From CAZTTH01 sp964615975 (lineage in GTDB: Bacteria > Verrucomicrobiota > Lentisphaeria > JABSQK01 > JAJFLO01), in assembly GCA_964615975.1 (NCBI GenBank), contig CAZTTH010000001.1, positions 75,205 through 139,204 on the forward strand: DNA of 64,000 nucleotides, given 5' to 3'. Position 1 is the stretch's first letter; each line of letters starts with the position of its first letter. Positions 1 to 8,295 of the stretch are shown here, in pieces. Position numbers and translations under genes: made by a program. The notes under the pieces are model-generated. The model made no database searches and was not told where the DNA came from. It was given only the letters and a program-made list of their open reading frames with translations.

Positions 1-51
1 GTTCCGGATCGATGTGCTCAGATTTCGGGGGAGTTTTTCTATGTTCCTTTT

Positions 52-534
52 TCATGTCGATTTCTCTGAATTCAATCTCATTTTTTCCTCCCGAGTTTTC
101 TCCAAGACTGGAATCACTGCCAAATCCTTCGGACGATTAGCAACTCTTTTACTATTTATTACATCCGCTAAAGAGGCTATATATATTTTCTTATCACCCA
201 ACCGCAAAAGTGAACTTCTGGATCGAGTCGATGCAAAAGATGTCATTCCCGAAGGACTATCGATAAAATCCAAGTAAATGTCTTCCTCTTCATTGATGAT
301 TTGATAAACATTAGTGATTATTCCATCGGGTTTGATAAGTACTGCATTGAGTTGTTTGGCGACAGCTTGAAGTTTTGGCAAATCTTTTAAACAATCTCTT
401 ATGAAAAAATCAATATCCAGTGTCGTAATTGGTGCTCCGTTGAGCGCGGCGGCGGCATTGCCAATGATAATCGCTTCCAATCGCGCAACGCTCAATGCTG
501 TTATAACTTTTTCGAGTATTGGTCCTGCATTCAT
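52..534 (-). CDS. AbiEii-like nucleotidyltransferase-fold protein
   Basis: The 160-residue protein has the signature of the minimal nucleotidyltransferase fold seen in AbiEii/DUF6036-type proteins. A small helix with IIGNAAAALNG (about residues 22-32) is followed by TTLDIDFFI (37-45), where the two aspartates would bind metal. A later stretch, DIYLDFID, could supply the third acidic residue. The usual Gly-Ser or Gly-Gly of the first loop is Gly-Asn here. Family members include toxin halves of abortive-infection or toxin-antitoxin pairs and plain tRNA- or protein-modifying transferases. No partner antitoxin is visible; the next gene on this strand belongs to another family and the window ends on the other side. 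The fold assignment is fairly safe, but the biological role is open. Confidence 0.6.
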   Translation of the reverse strand: MNAGPILEKVITALSVARLEAIIIGNAAAALNGAPITTLDIDFFIRDCLKDLPKLQAVAKQLNAVLIKPDGIITNVYQIINEEEDIYLDFIDSPSGMTSFASTRSRSSLLRLGDKKIYIASLADVINSKRVANRPKDLAVIPVLEKTREEKMRLNSEKST

Positions 535-541
535 ACTGGGC

Positions 542-907
542 TTATTCCCAGACGAAATTAGGAGAAATCAATGATTGATAGTCCCGGGGTGCGGCCGATG
601 GAAAGGTAACCACATCGAAGGCGCCAGAGCTCGTGCGAATAACGGTCATAATTATACCTTTTACCATACCAACTGTGAAGCCAAAAATAACTCCGTCATG
701 ATGGCTGGTGACAATAAGTTGGCGCGGCAATTCACCGATTCCTGTGGCAATATTGATAATGCCACGAAATAATTTTTTAGTCATCGGATCAACAATTCGT
801 TCAGTGGTTACTGGATGATATTCATCTTTTGCAAAGCTGATTCCATCATCTGCCAATAAACTAAAGGATAGCAAAGTGAAACCTAGTATCATAATTGTGT
901 AGCGCAT
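542..907 (-). CDS. TIGR04073-type exosortase-associated small secreted protein
   Basis: The 121-residue protein has an N-terminal signal peptide (hydrophobic residues about 4-18, ending near Ala19). The mature part matches the TIGR04073 family pattern: KKLFRGIINIATGIGELPRQ (44-63), then GVIFGFTVGMVKGI (72-85), an RT..GAFDVVTFP segment, and a C-terminal Phe-Val motif. The family is known from bacteria with exosortase/PEP-CTERM systems, but its function is not established. The start is supported by an AAAGGAAG ribosome site five bases upstream of the ATG. It lies 7 bases upstream of the nucleotidyltransferase gene on the same strand, so the two may be co-transcribed. No exosortase gene is visible in the window. 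Confidence 0.7.
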   Translation of the reverse strand: MRYTIMILGFTLLSFSLLADDGISFAKDEYHPVTTERIVDPMTKKLFRGIINIATGIGELPRQLIVTSHHDGVIFGFTVGMVKGIIMTVIRTSSGAFDVVTFPSAAPRDYQSLISPNFVWE

Positions 908-1071
908 TACATCTTCCTTTTATGAAATCGTGATGAAGTAATCTGGTTAAAATAGCAAGAAGCTGGATAAATATAGCGATAGCGATTCGATTGGTTGACT
1001 ATATAATGGAAATTCCTAAAACCCACCCAAAATAAATAACCTAATCGGATTAAAACCCCATCAAATAGTTC

Positions 1072-3300
1072 ATGGAATCTACATCAATTACAAGTCAATC
1101 GCAAAGATTTTGCCGAGGCAGGAGTTGTGAGTTTTTACTCTTGGGTATCATTTTAATGGTAGCGGTTTTGGGGGTTTATCACCCAGTCAAAACTTATCCT
1201 TTTACCAATTGGGACGATATTCAATTCATTGTCGATAACCCGTGCTTGAATAGTAGTGATCCCATGGCAATTGGAAGGATGTTTGTGATTGGTGGTGTTC
1301 CGGGAGAAAAATTGTATATCCCCCTGACTTATGTTAGTTATTTCCTCGAAAAAGCTGTATTTGGGTTGACTCCAGATATCGTCCATCGTAACAATCTTTG
1401 GCTCCATGTGGTGAACGCTCTCCTGGTTATGATGCTGTATGTGAGTTTTAGATTACCGGTTATCGCTGCGTTCATTGGGGCAGGATTATGGGCATTACAT
1501 CCAGTAACAGTAGAACCGGTCGCCTGGGCAATGGGGCGCAAGGAATTGTTAGCTGGTTTTTTCGGATTGATGACATTGCTGGGATTTAAAATGTATTTGA
1601 CGACGAGTCAAAGAAGATGGTGGTGGGGGTCAATTCTGTTTTTTTCACTAGGATCATTATGTAAACCATCATTGCTGGTACTTCCTGGTGTTATATTTTT
1701 GATTGAATACTATGAAGCAAGAAACTTGTCATACCAGAGAGTAGTTAAATGGCTGACCTATGCTCCTATTGCAGCACTGATATATTGGTTAAACTTGCTG
1801 ATGCCGGATGATGCAGTTGATGGCATTTTGCCTTGGCAAACTCGATTGCAAGGGATGTCATATGTGTTATTGACGTGGAGCAAAAGGCTCTTGCTCATAG
1901 ACCAGCCCAATCCCTTTTATTGTTGGCCAGAACCGGAAGTGCTGGCGGTAAATGCAAAGATAGGCGTGTTCATACTGGTAGTTATAGGCATCATTGTCAC
2001 TCATATCATCAGAAAACGATGGGCATTGCCATTGGTAGGAGTTCTATTTGTGGGGGTATTGATTATTCCTGCCTTAATGATTGTCTGGGAAGGAAGAGAT
2101 TTTATTACCGCGGATCGGTATGGCTATTTTCCCATGATTGGCTTGTGGTTGGTTGTTGTTTCCGGTTTTCGAGAAATTAAAGATAGTTACCGTCCACTCT
2201 ATCTGGGATTGTGTATTTCCATCCTTGTGATATTTGGCTATCGCAGTCAACAGCAGATAAGGATTTGGGGTTGCAGTGTAGACCTCTGGAATTCAGTATT
2301 GTCAAATTCACCCGAACTAGTGATGGCGCGCAATAACTTGGGCATGGCTTACCTTGATCAAGGGGTAAACGAAAGCGCTATTGCTGAATTCAAAAAAGGA
2401 TTGAAAGTTGAACCTTATAATGTGCCAATATTGAAGAACTTATGTCGAATTTATCTTGACCGAAATCGCATCATTGAAGCAGAAGATTTAATTAAACCAG
2501 TACTGAGTACATCTCTAAATGATTCTCAGATTATAAAATTATGGGCAGACATACAAGCGCGGAAAAACTTGTATGACGAAGCTATTGGGGGATACAATCG
2601 GGCAATTCAACTGAATCCCGATTATGTCAGCGCCTATTTTGGTTTGGGTGATACACAGGAAAAAATTGGAAATCATCGAGAAGCACTTTCAGTCTATCAA
2701 CGGGCGTTATTGATAGCGCCGCTTAACCCCTATTTGCTTAATAATACAGGTGTTGTTTATGAGCATCTCGGAATGATCAATTTAGCAATCAAGATGTATT
2801 CAGACGCGCTTCGAATCAAGCCGGACTATGTAGATGCAAATTTCAATCTTGCCAACGTTTATTTGAAACAAGAAAATTATTCGGCTGCCATGCAGAATTA
2901 TCAGAAGGTCTTAAAACTGGATTCCACTCAAACTGATGCGATGATAAATATCGGCAATACATATTTTCAACTTCAGGAGTGGGATAATGCCATCCGGATC
3001 TATCGAATGGCCCTCGAGGTCAATGGGAATGTAAATCCACGTCTACATTTTAATCTGGGATTGGCATACGCCAGATTGCAGGACAAAGATCGTGCGTTGG
3101 AACAATTCAGACAGGCGATTGTTATAAATCACAATTTTGGGGAAGCCTATTACGAATCTGCAAAAATAGAATATCAATTGAATCGAATAGATGCCGCGAA
3201 AGTGGACCTCAAACAAGCGAAATCGCTTGGCATAAATATACCGCCCTTTTGGGAAAAACTATTGCATAATCCAGGACAAATGAATGACAGCGAAAATTGA
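1072..3300 (+). CDS. TMTC-like membrane protein with C-terminal TPR repeats
   Basis: The 742-residue protein has two halves. Residues about 20-400 hold many hydrophobic segments. After the first one comes a Trp-Asp-Asp (47-49), in the position of the catalytic acidic pair of GT-C glycosyltransferases. An ALHPVTVEPVAWAMGRKELL-type loop follows, which is diagnostic of bacterial TMTC/O-mannosyltransferase-like proteins. From about residue 420 to the end there are roughly nine TPR units. The arrangement predicts an inner-membrane enzyme or assembly factor that glycosylates or scaffolds exported proteins, with TPRs binding partners. A sister protein of the same design lies at 47431-49278. The start codon has no obvious Shine-Dalgarno sequence. 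The transferase role is inferred from the fold; the substrate is unknown. Confidence 0.65.
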   Translation: MESTSITSQSQRFCRGRSCEFLLLGIILMVAVLGVYHPVKTYPFTNWDDIQFIVDNPCLNSSDPMAIGRMFVIGGVPGEKLYIPLTYVSYFLEKAVFGLTPDIVHRNNLWLHVVNALLVMMLYVSFRLPVIAAFIGAGLWALHPVTVEPVAWAMGRKELLAGFFGLMTLLGFKMYLTTSQRRWWWGSILFFSLGSLCKPSLLVLPGVIFLIEYYEARNLSYQRVVKWLTYAPIAALIYWLNLLMPDDAVDGILPWQTRLQGMSYVLLTWSKRLLLIDQPNPFYCWPEPEVLAVNAKIGVFILVVIGIIVTHIIRKRWALPLVGVLFVGVLIIPALMIVWEGRDFITADRYGYFPMIGLWLVVVSGFREIKDSYRPLYLGLCISILVIFGYRSQQQIRIWGCSVDLWNSVLSNSPELVMARNNLGMAYLDQGVNESAIAEFKKGLKVEPYNVPILKNLCRIYLDRNRIIEAEDLIKPVLSTSLNDSQIIKLWADIQARKNLYDEAIGGYNRAIQLNPDYVSAYFGLGDTQEKIGNHREALSVYQRALLIAPLNPYLLNNTGVVYEHLGMINLAIKMYSDALRIKPDYVDANFNLANVYLKQENYSAAMQNYQKVLKLDSTQTDAMINIGNTYFQLQEWDNAIRIYRMALEVNGNVNPRLHFNLGLAYARLQDKDRALEQFRQAIVINHNFGEAYYESAKIEYQLNRIDAAKVDLKQAKSLGINIPPFWEKLLHNPGQMNDSEN

Positions 3301-3419
3301 TATGTTTTTACACTGGTAATTTACGTCTGATCTGAGTGTCAAAGTGTCTGAGGTCACCTAATAGAAACTCAGCAATGATTAAAGAGATATCTCGAATTAA
3401 GATTATAGGTTGATTAAGT

Positions 3420-4814
3420 ATGGGTAAAAGAATATTCCAAAGTTTGGTTTTATTATGTATTCCGGTGCTGACCTCATGCACAACACTGCGTGATTATCCA
3501 TCCCAAATCGCACCCATTCATCAGGAATATGCTTATGGTCAATATGCCGCTGCTGCCCAAAAGATAGAAAAGGCGGCAAAGAAGAGAGGAAAATCTCCCG
3601 ATCGCCTTCTCTGGTATTTGGAAGAAGGTGCGATAAAAAGGGCAAAAGGAGATTATATAGCAAGTAATCAGGCATTCGAGAAAGCTGAAACAGTGTTGAA
3701 TGATTTTGATAATCGCGCCACAATAAGCACACGAGGTGTTGCTGCCGAAGCTGCTGCGGCATTAACCAATTTGAATGCTTTGCCATATACTGGTTATGCC
3801 TATGATCGCATCATGGTCAATACCTATAAATGCCTAAACTATCTCGCGTTAGGACAATTAGCTGAAGCCAAAGTAGAAATCCTGCGCGCTTATGAAGAAC
3901 AAAAGCAAGCGTTGGAACGTTATCAAAAACAAATTGCTGAAGCTGAAATATCAAGCGCTAAACAAGGGGTAAAATCATCCGCCATAAATAACGACTCCCG
4001 TTTTCAGCAATCATTCGCTAAAAATTATAGTGAAATCCAGAAGCTTAAAATATATGCCGACTATGTGAATCCTCTAACAAGCTACTTGGATGGAATATTG
4101 TTTTATGCGAGTGGTATAAGTGGGGCCGACTTGGAAAGAGCCCGTAAAGATTGGGAGCGGGTGAGTGAAATGATCGGTAACAATGACTATGTAATCCAAG
4201 ACATAAACGAAGTAAGTGCTAAGATCAGCGGTCAACCTCGTGAGCCAATAGTTTATGTGCTTTTTGAAAACGGTTTGGGGCCAATTCGCGATGAAATAAG
4301 GATAGATTTGCCGATATTCGCGCAAAATATCACCTATGTAGGAGCAGCGTTTCCAACTTTAAAGTTTAATCCCCCAACGATAAAGTCATTAATAATTGAA
4401 AGCGATGAGCAAGAACAATACGAAACTGTATTATTGGCAAATATGGATGCCATCGTCGCCCAGGAATTTGATAACCAACTTAAATTAACTATAATCAAAA
4501 CATTGATTGCCAGTACACTAAAGGCAACCATGCAATACCAATTGGAAAAAGAAGTCGGGCCAATTGGCAAATACAGTGCGGCATTGTACTCTTTTATCAC
4601 AAATCGGGCTGATCAACGCAGCTGGACTTCCTTACCCAAGGAAATACAATTTGCGCGTTTCCAGAAACCAAAACGTAATTGGCTAACTCTAAGGAATGGT
4701 TATAACCAATCACAGGTAAAGGTAGAATTGCCAGAGGGTAATATCATTTTAATATATGTGAAAGCACCACGTGGTTTTGAAACAATGACTTATAACACTA
4801 TGGTTTTGAGGTAG
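3420..4814 (+). CDS. COG3014-type lipoprotein with TPR-like N-terminus
   Basis: The 464-residue protein starts with a lipoprotein signal peptide (hydrophobic core about residues 7-16, lipobox LTSC with Cys at about 20). A helical, TPR-like region follows: AYGQYAAAAQKIEKAAKK, later LNYLALGQLAEAKVEILRAY. The segment beginning IVYVLFENGLGP and the C-terminal beta-rich part resemble the COG3014 family of uncharacterised lipoproteins. It is the first gene of a cluster with a YcfL-like and an LpoB-like lipoprotein, 3 and 61 bases apart from its neighbours. That order is also seen in proteobacterial genomes, which suggests a shared role in the outer membrane or peptidoglycan synthesis. The direct function is unknown. 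Confidence 0.7.
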   Translation: MGKRIFQSLVLLCIPVLTSCTTLRDYPSQIAPIHQEYAYGQYAAAAQKIEKAAKKRGKSPDRLLWYLEEGAIKRAKGDYIASNQAFEKAETVLNDFDNRATISTRGVAAEAAAALTNLNALPYTGYAYDRIMVNTYKCLNYLALGQLAEAKVEILRAYEEQKQALERYQKQIAEAEISSAKQGVKSSAINNDSRFQQSFAKNYSEIQKLKIYADYVNPLTSYLDGILFYASGISGADLERARKDWERVSEMIGNNDYVIQDINEVSAKISGQPREPIVYVLFENGLGPIRDEIRIDLPIFAQNITYVGAAFPTLKFNPPTIKSLIIESDEQEQYETVLLANMDAIVAQEFDNQLKLTIIKTLIASTLKATMQYQLEKEVGPIGKYSAALYSFITNRADQRSWTSLPKEIQFARFQKPKRNWLTLRNGYNQSQVKVELPEGNIILIYVKAPRGFETMTYNTMVLR

Positions 4815-4817
4815 ATT

Positions 4818-5240
4818 ATGAATTTATTTCGCGGTCAGTTGTATTTGATAGCGTTTATATGGTTAGTCACAATTGGTTGCCGACATAAAACGGTTAATTA
4901 TGTGGCATGGTCTCCTAGTCCAGGTGCGACATTATTTTTGGAGAAAGAGAGGGTATATACTGATAAAGCACTAGCTAAGCGCATAGTAATTGATGAAGTG
5001 ATCCCGACATCAAGCAGTGATGGGTTATTATCCGTACAGGTCAAATTACGGAATTTGACAAGTAAACTCCAAGTCCTTGAATATCGCTTTGAATGGTATA
5101 ATCGAAATGGCATGATCATCGACTCACCAGCTACTCGTTGGGGGCACAAGCGTATTTATGGTGGAGATTGGGTAATTATTGTGGGAGTAGCACCAAACAT
5201 TGAAGCAACCGATTTTGTCATCAAAATGAAAAGAAGGTGA
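4818..5240 (+). CDS. YcfL-like (DUF1425) lipoprotein
   Basis: The 140-residue protein has a short signal peptide with a Cys at about residue 21 (LVTIGC). From about residue 50 it has the DUF1425/YcfL pattern: a leading VIDEVIP strand, LLSVQVKLRNLTSK, then EYRFEWYNRNGMII, and a final strand pair. This fits a small beta-sandwich on a lipid anchor. It begins 3 bases after the upstream gene's stop, so translation is probably coupled. In E. coli, ycfL sits directly before lpoB, and the same order is seen here. Function is unproven; by context it should help the LpoB-like protein in the periplasm. Confidence 0.7.
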   Translation: MNLFRGQLYLIAFIWLVTIGCRHKTVNYVAWSPSPGATLFLEKERVYTDKALAKRIVIDEVIPTSSSDGLLSVQVKLRNLTSKLQVLEYRFEWYNRNGMIIDSPATRWGHKRIYGGDWVIIVGVAPNIEATDFVIKMKRR

Positions 5241-5301
5241 TTGATTCACCGTCATTTATCCATGAAGTATATCAAAGCATCGTGAATAAAAAGGAAAAAC
5301 T

Positions 5302-5916
5302 ATGATCTATATCGCCAAGAAGTTATTAATTATTACTGTACTAATTGGAGTAAGTGGCGGCTGCCAAACTGGAAAGGTGACCTATGTAGAACCGGGAACC
5401 AATGATGGGATTACCACTATTTCCACGATCGATATTCATGATTGGGGCGCAGCCGCGGAAAAAATGATAAACTCTTTATTTTCAACAGGTATCCTTTCTC
5501 GATCCCATGAAAAATCGATAATTATGATTAGTCTCATTTCGAATAATACCACGGAACATATCGATACTGATTTGCTATCCAAAAAAATTCGCATTGCGCT
5601 AAATCGTAGCGGCAATGTATTGACCACAACGGCAGTTGGCGTAGGTGGTCCAGAAGATGAGGCAAGTATGGCTGTGCGGCAATTGCGAAAGACATCTGAA
5701 TTTGATCAGGATACGGTTCAGAGAGAAGGTCAACTGCAAGCCCCTGATTACAGCTTGTCTGGTAAAATTATTCAACTCAATACACAAGCGGGAAAATATA
5801 AACAAGCAGCTTTTACCTTTCAATTATCTTTAACTGATCTCAAGTCGGGGTTAGCAGTGTGGGAAGAAGAAGTTGAAATTGTCAAAAAAGGTAAGAAAGC
5901 TGGAGTAGGGTGGTAG
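5302..5916 (+). CDS. lpoB: LpoB-like activator of penicillin-binding protein
   Basis: The 204-residue protein has a lipoprotein signal with lipobox SGGC (Cys about residue 21). The folded part follows the LpoB pattern: TTISTIDIHDWGAAAEKMIN, a central IMISLISNNTTEHIDTDLLS that recalls the family's NxTxExIDT strand, a YSLSGKI strand, and a final LTDLKSGLAVWEEEVEI. LpoB is an outer-membrane lipoprotein that reaches through peptidoglycan to switch on PBP1b. A ribosome site (AAAGGA) supports the ATG. The linker between Cys21 and the domain is short compared with E. coli LpoB, and the C-terminus ends right after the conserved E-I-x-K region. Family assignment is good; the partner PBP is not in the window. 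Confidence 0.75.
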   Translation: MIYIAKKLLIITVLIGVSGGCQTGKVTYVEPGTNDGITTISTIDIHDWGAAAEKMINSLFSTGILSRSHEKSIIMISLISNNTTEHIDTDLLSKKIRIALNRSGNVLTTTAVGVGGPEDEASMAVRQLRKTSEFDQDTVQREGQLQAPDYSLSGKIIQLNTQAGKYKQAAFTFQLSLTDLKSGLAVWEEEVEIVKKGKKAGVGW

Positions 5917-6032
5917 AGGATCGGAATTTATTCAACCTGGATTTTCTCCCATTATACCTAATATTTAATTGCTGAGCAAGTTCCTCCATTCGTGTGCTTC
6001 TGGATTTTTGTGTTGTCTAAATTAACCCTTGT

Positions 6033-6052
6033 AAACCCAATGCATAGGGTTT
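6033..6052 (+). terminator. Possible weak terminator after the lipoprotein cluster
   Basis: A six-pair stem AAACCC/GGGTTT (6033-6038 with 6047-6052) encloses an eight-base loop and runs into TTATTG. It lies between lpoB and proA, where a transcript end is expected. The stem is short and the T-tract is poor, so it may be chance. Confidence 0.3.
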
Positions 6053-6100
6053 TATTGTGAGCCCTTAGTGTATGAGGACCTTTAGCGATAAAGAGGTTTT

Positions 6101-7357
6101 ATGAATTTTAAATCATCTCTGGAAATTATGGGCAAACAGGCTCGTTTGGCAACCCAAGCCTTGGCACTAATGACGACGCATGAAAAGAATCATCTCTTGG
6201 AATCAATCGCCCGTCATATTTTAGTCCAAAAATCGGAGATATTAAACGCAAATAGATTGGATATTGAAGCGGCTGAAAATCTAAATCTTAATCAGGCAAT
6301 GATCGATCGATTGCGTCTTGATTCGAAACGCTTGGATTCCATCGTGACTGCAGTCAGAAAAGTGGCTCAACTTACTGATCCTGTAGGTCGTACAGATAAA
6401 GAAATTACTCTTCCCAACCAACTCTTATTGAAGAAAGTACGCGTTCCAATCGGTGTTATTGGTATTATATATGAATCTCGTCCTGAAGTGACCATTGATG
6501 CCGCGACATTGTGTTTAAAAGCCGGAAATGCTGTAATTCTTCGTGGTGGAAAGGAAGCGGTAAATTCCAATCGAGCATTAGCAAGTGCAATGACAGCGGG
6601 AATAAAAGCATGTGGCGGGAACGAATATATTGCTCAATTGATCCCGTGGGTAAATCGAAAAGCTGTATTGGAAATGTTGCTATTGTCTTCTTATATCAAT
6701 TTGATTATTCCGCGCGGCGGTGAAAGCTTGATTCATTTCGTCTCTGAACATTCCAAGATTCCTGTAATCAAACATTACAAAGGGGTCTGCCATGTCTATG
6801 TCGATGAATTTGCTGATTTTGAGATGGCTGTGAATATAATAGAAAATGCCAAATGTCAACGTCCCGGGGTATGCAATGCCATAGAGAAGGTGTTGATACA
6901 CAAAAATATCGCTAATGAATTTGTCCCTAAATTGTCCTCAATGTTAATAGACCGGCAGGTCGAATTGCGTGGTGATCCCGCATTCTGTCAGATATCATCT
7001 GCAGCTAAATCCGCCAGTGAAAATGATTGGTATGAAGAGTATTTGGATTTAATTTTGACGGTTGCTATTGTGGACGATATTGATGTCGCCATTAAGCATA
7101 TAAATCACTATGGTTCAGGTCATAGCGATGCGATTATAAGTGATAACCAATCTGCTTGCGAACGATTTATTGCCGCGGTAGATTCGGCGGTAGTTTATGT
7201 GAATGCATCAACAAGATTTACTGATGGTGGTCAGTTCGGTATGGGGGCTGAAATAGGGATTAGCACAGATCGACTGCATGCGCGTGGTCCTATGGGGCTG
7301 GAAGAACTGACTACCTATAAATACATAGTAATAGGGCAGGGGCAAATTCGCACTTGA
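6101..7357 (+). CDS. proA: Glutamate-5-semialdehyde dehydrogenase (gamma-glutamyl phosphate reductase)
   Basis: The 418-residue protein matches full-length ProA. It reduces gamma-glutamyl phosphate to glutamate semialdehyde with NADPH, the second step of proline synthesis in the cytoplasm. Visible family marks are IGVIGIIYESRPEVTIDAA, LCLKAGNAVILRGGKEA (cofactor region), IPRGGESLI, and the catalytic-cysteine motif RPGVCNAIE with Cys258. The C-terminal FTDGGQFGMGAEIGISTDR is typical. An AAAGAGG ribosome site precedes the ATG. The usual partner proB (glutamate 5-kinase) is not adjacent; instead tlyA follows 20 bases downstream. Confidence 0.95.
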   Translation: MNFKSSLEIMGKQARLATQALALMTTHEKNHLLESIARHILVQKSEILNANRLDIEAAENLNLNQAMIDRLRLDSKRLDSIVTAVRKVAQLTDPVGRTDKEITLPNQLLLKKVRVPIGVIGIIYESRPEVTIDAATLCLKAGNAVILRGGKEAVNSNRALASAMTAGIKACGGNEYIAQLIPWVNRKAVLEMLLLSSYINLIIPRGGESLIHFVSEHSKIPVIKHYKGVCHVYVDEFADFEMAVNIIENAKCQRPGVCNAIEKVLIHKNIANEFVPKLSSMLIDRQVELRGDPAFCQISSAAKSASENDWYEEYLDLILTVAIVDDIDVAIKHINHYGSGHSDAIISDNQSACERFIAAVDSAVVYVNASTRFTDGGQFGMGAEIGISTDRLHARGPMGLEELTTYKYIVIGQGQIRT

Positions 7358-7377
7358 TCAAATACGTTTAGAATTTT

Positions 7378-8142
7378 ATGGTGAAAATTCAAGCGAGACA
7401 TCCTCGCGAAAAAGTAAGGATTGATTCCTGGTTGGTGGAAAATGGATACTTTGATAGCCGTGAAAAAGCACAAGCCGCTATTCTAGCTGGAAAAATCCGT
7501 ATATCTCAGGACCATGTCATTCATAAAGCGCATCAGAAAGTTGCTGTTGATGCCTCAATTATCATTGAATCAACGACTAATTTTGTTAGTCGCGGTGCAC
7601 TTAAACTTCTTCCGGCTTTAGATCGTTATTTGCCTTCGCTCAAAGGGGTTACATGCTTGGATTTGGGCGCATCTACAGGTGGATTTACCGAGCTATTACT
7701 TCAGCGTGGAGCTGATCGAGTTTATGCAGTAGATGTTGGTTATGGGCAACTTCATTATCGCTTGCGATATGATCCGCGAATAATAAATTTGGAAAAAGTG
7801 AATGCTCGATATTTAACTCGGGAACAAATTCCCGAAAAAATCGATATTGTAACTGTTGATTTGTCATTTATTTCCGTATTAAAGGTTTTAACTGATATCA
7901 ATAAATTTCTCAATTCAGATGCTTGGATATTTGTTTTAATCAAGCCGCAATTCGAAGCTAATCAAAATGAAATTGGAAAAGGAGGAATAGTAAATTCTGA
8001 TTTGGTGAGAAAACGAGTACTTGCTGAAATTCAGAGGGTTGCTCAAGAACAATATAATTGGTCTCCCATGGAAGTCTTCCCTACATTGAAGGAATCTAAT
8101 AATAAAAATATTGAATTTCTCGCTTCCTTTCGCCGGAAATGA
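7378..8142 (+). CDS. tlyA: TlyA-family rRNA 2'-O-methyltransferase
   Basis: The 254-residue protein joins an N-terminal S4-like RNA-binding domain (about residues 13-70, RIDSWLVENGYFDSREKAQA) to an FtsJ-type methyltransferase domain. The latter shows the SAM loop CLDLGASTGGFTELLL (about 87-102), AVDVGYGQL, the VTVDLSFIS strand and a VLIKPQFE strand. Members methylate ribose in 16S and 23S rRNA and were long annotated as hemolysin A; the methylation makes ribosomes sensitive to capreomycin. It follows proA closely and precedes a clear promoter for rpsA, so it probably ends the proA transcript. Length is normal for the family. Confidence 0.9.
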   Translation: MVKIQARHPREKVRIDSWLVENGYFDSREKAQAAILAGKIRISQDHVIHKAHQKVAVDASIIIESTTNFVSRGALKLLPALDRYLPSLKGVTCLDLGASTGGFTELLLQRGADRVYAVDVGYGQLHYRLRYDPRIINLEKVNARYLTREQIPEKIDIVTVDLSFISVLKVLTDINKFLNSDAWIFVLIKPQFEANQNEIGKGGIVNSDLVRKRVLAEIQRVAQEQYNWSPMEVFPTLKESNNKNIEFLASFRRK

Positions 8143-8194
8143 CACACATTTGATATTTTATTATACTAAAAACAGAAAAAACGTTTTTTTGACT

Positions 8195-8223
8195 TTGACT
8201 TTATCGCATCACTACCCCATAAT
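8195..8223 (+). promoter_or_regulatory. Sigma70-type promoter of rpsA
   Basis: TTGACT (8195-8200) and CATAAT (8218-8223) are separated by exactly 17 bases, upstream of rpsA. Transcription would start near 8230 and give a leader of about 65 bases. A run of T follows AAAAAACG just upstream, perhaps ending the tlyA transcript. Confidence 0.6.
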
Positions 8224-8295
8224 ACTAATCTTTTTCGCTGAATCAATTATTAATTCCCACAAGCATTTCACTTCTAAACACATAATTCGGTTAAT

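Noticed and set aside
52..534. Complete toxin-antitoxin module
   Set aside because: Only the nucleotidyltransferase-like half is visible. The neighbouring TIGR04073 gene is not an AbiEi-like antitoxin, so a module cannot be claimed.
995..1007. Promoter TTGACT plus TATAAT upstream of the gene at 1072
   Set aside because: Both hexamers are present but nearly adjacent (one base apart), so they cannot be the -35 and -10 of one promoter; no partner element is found at proper spacing.
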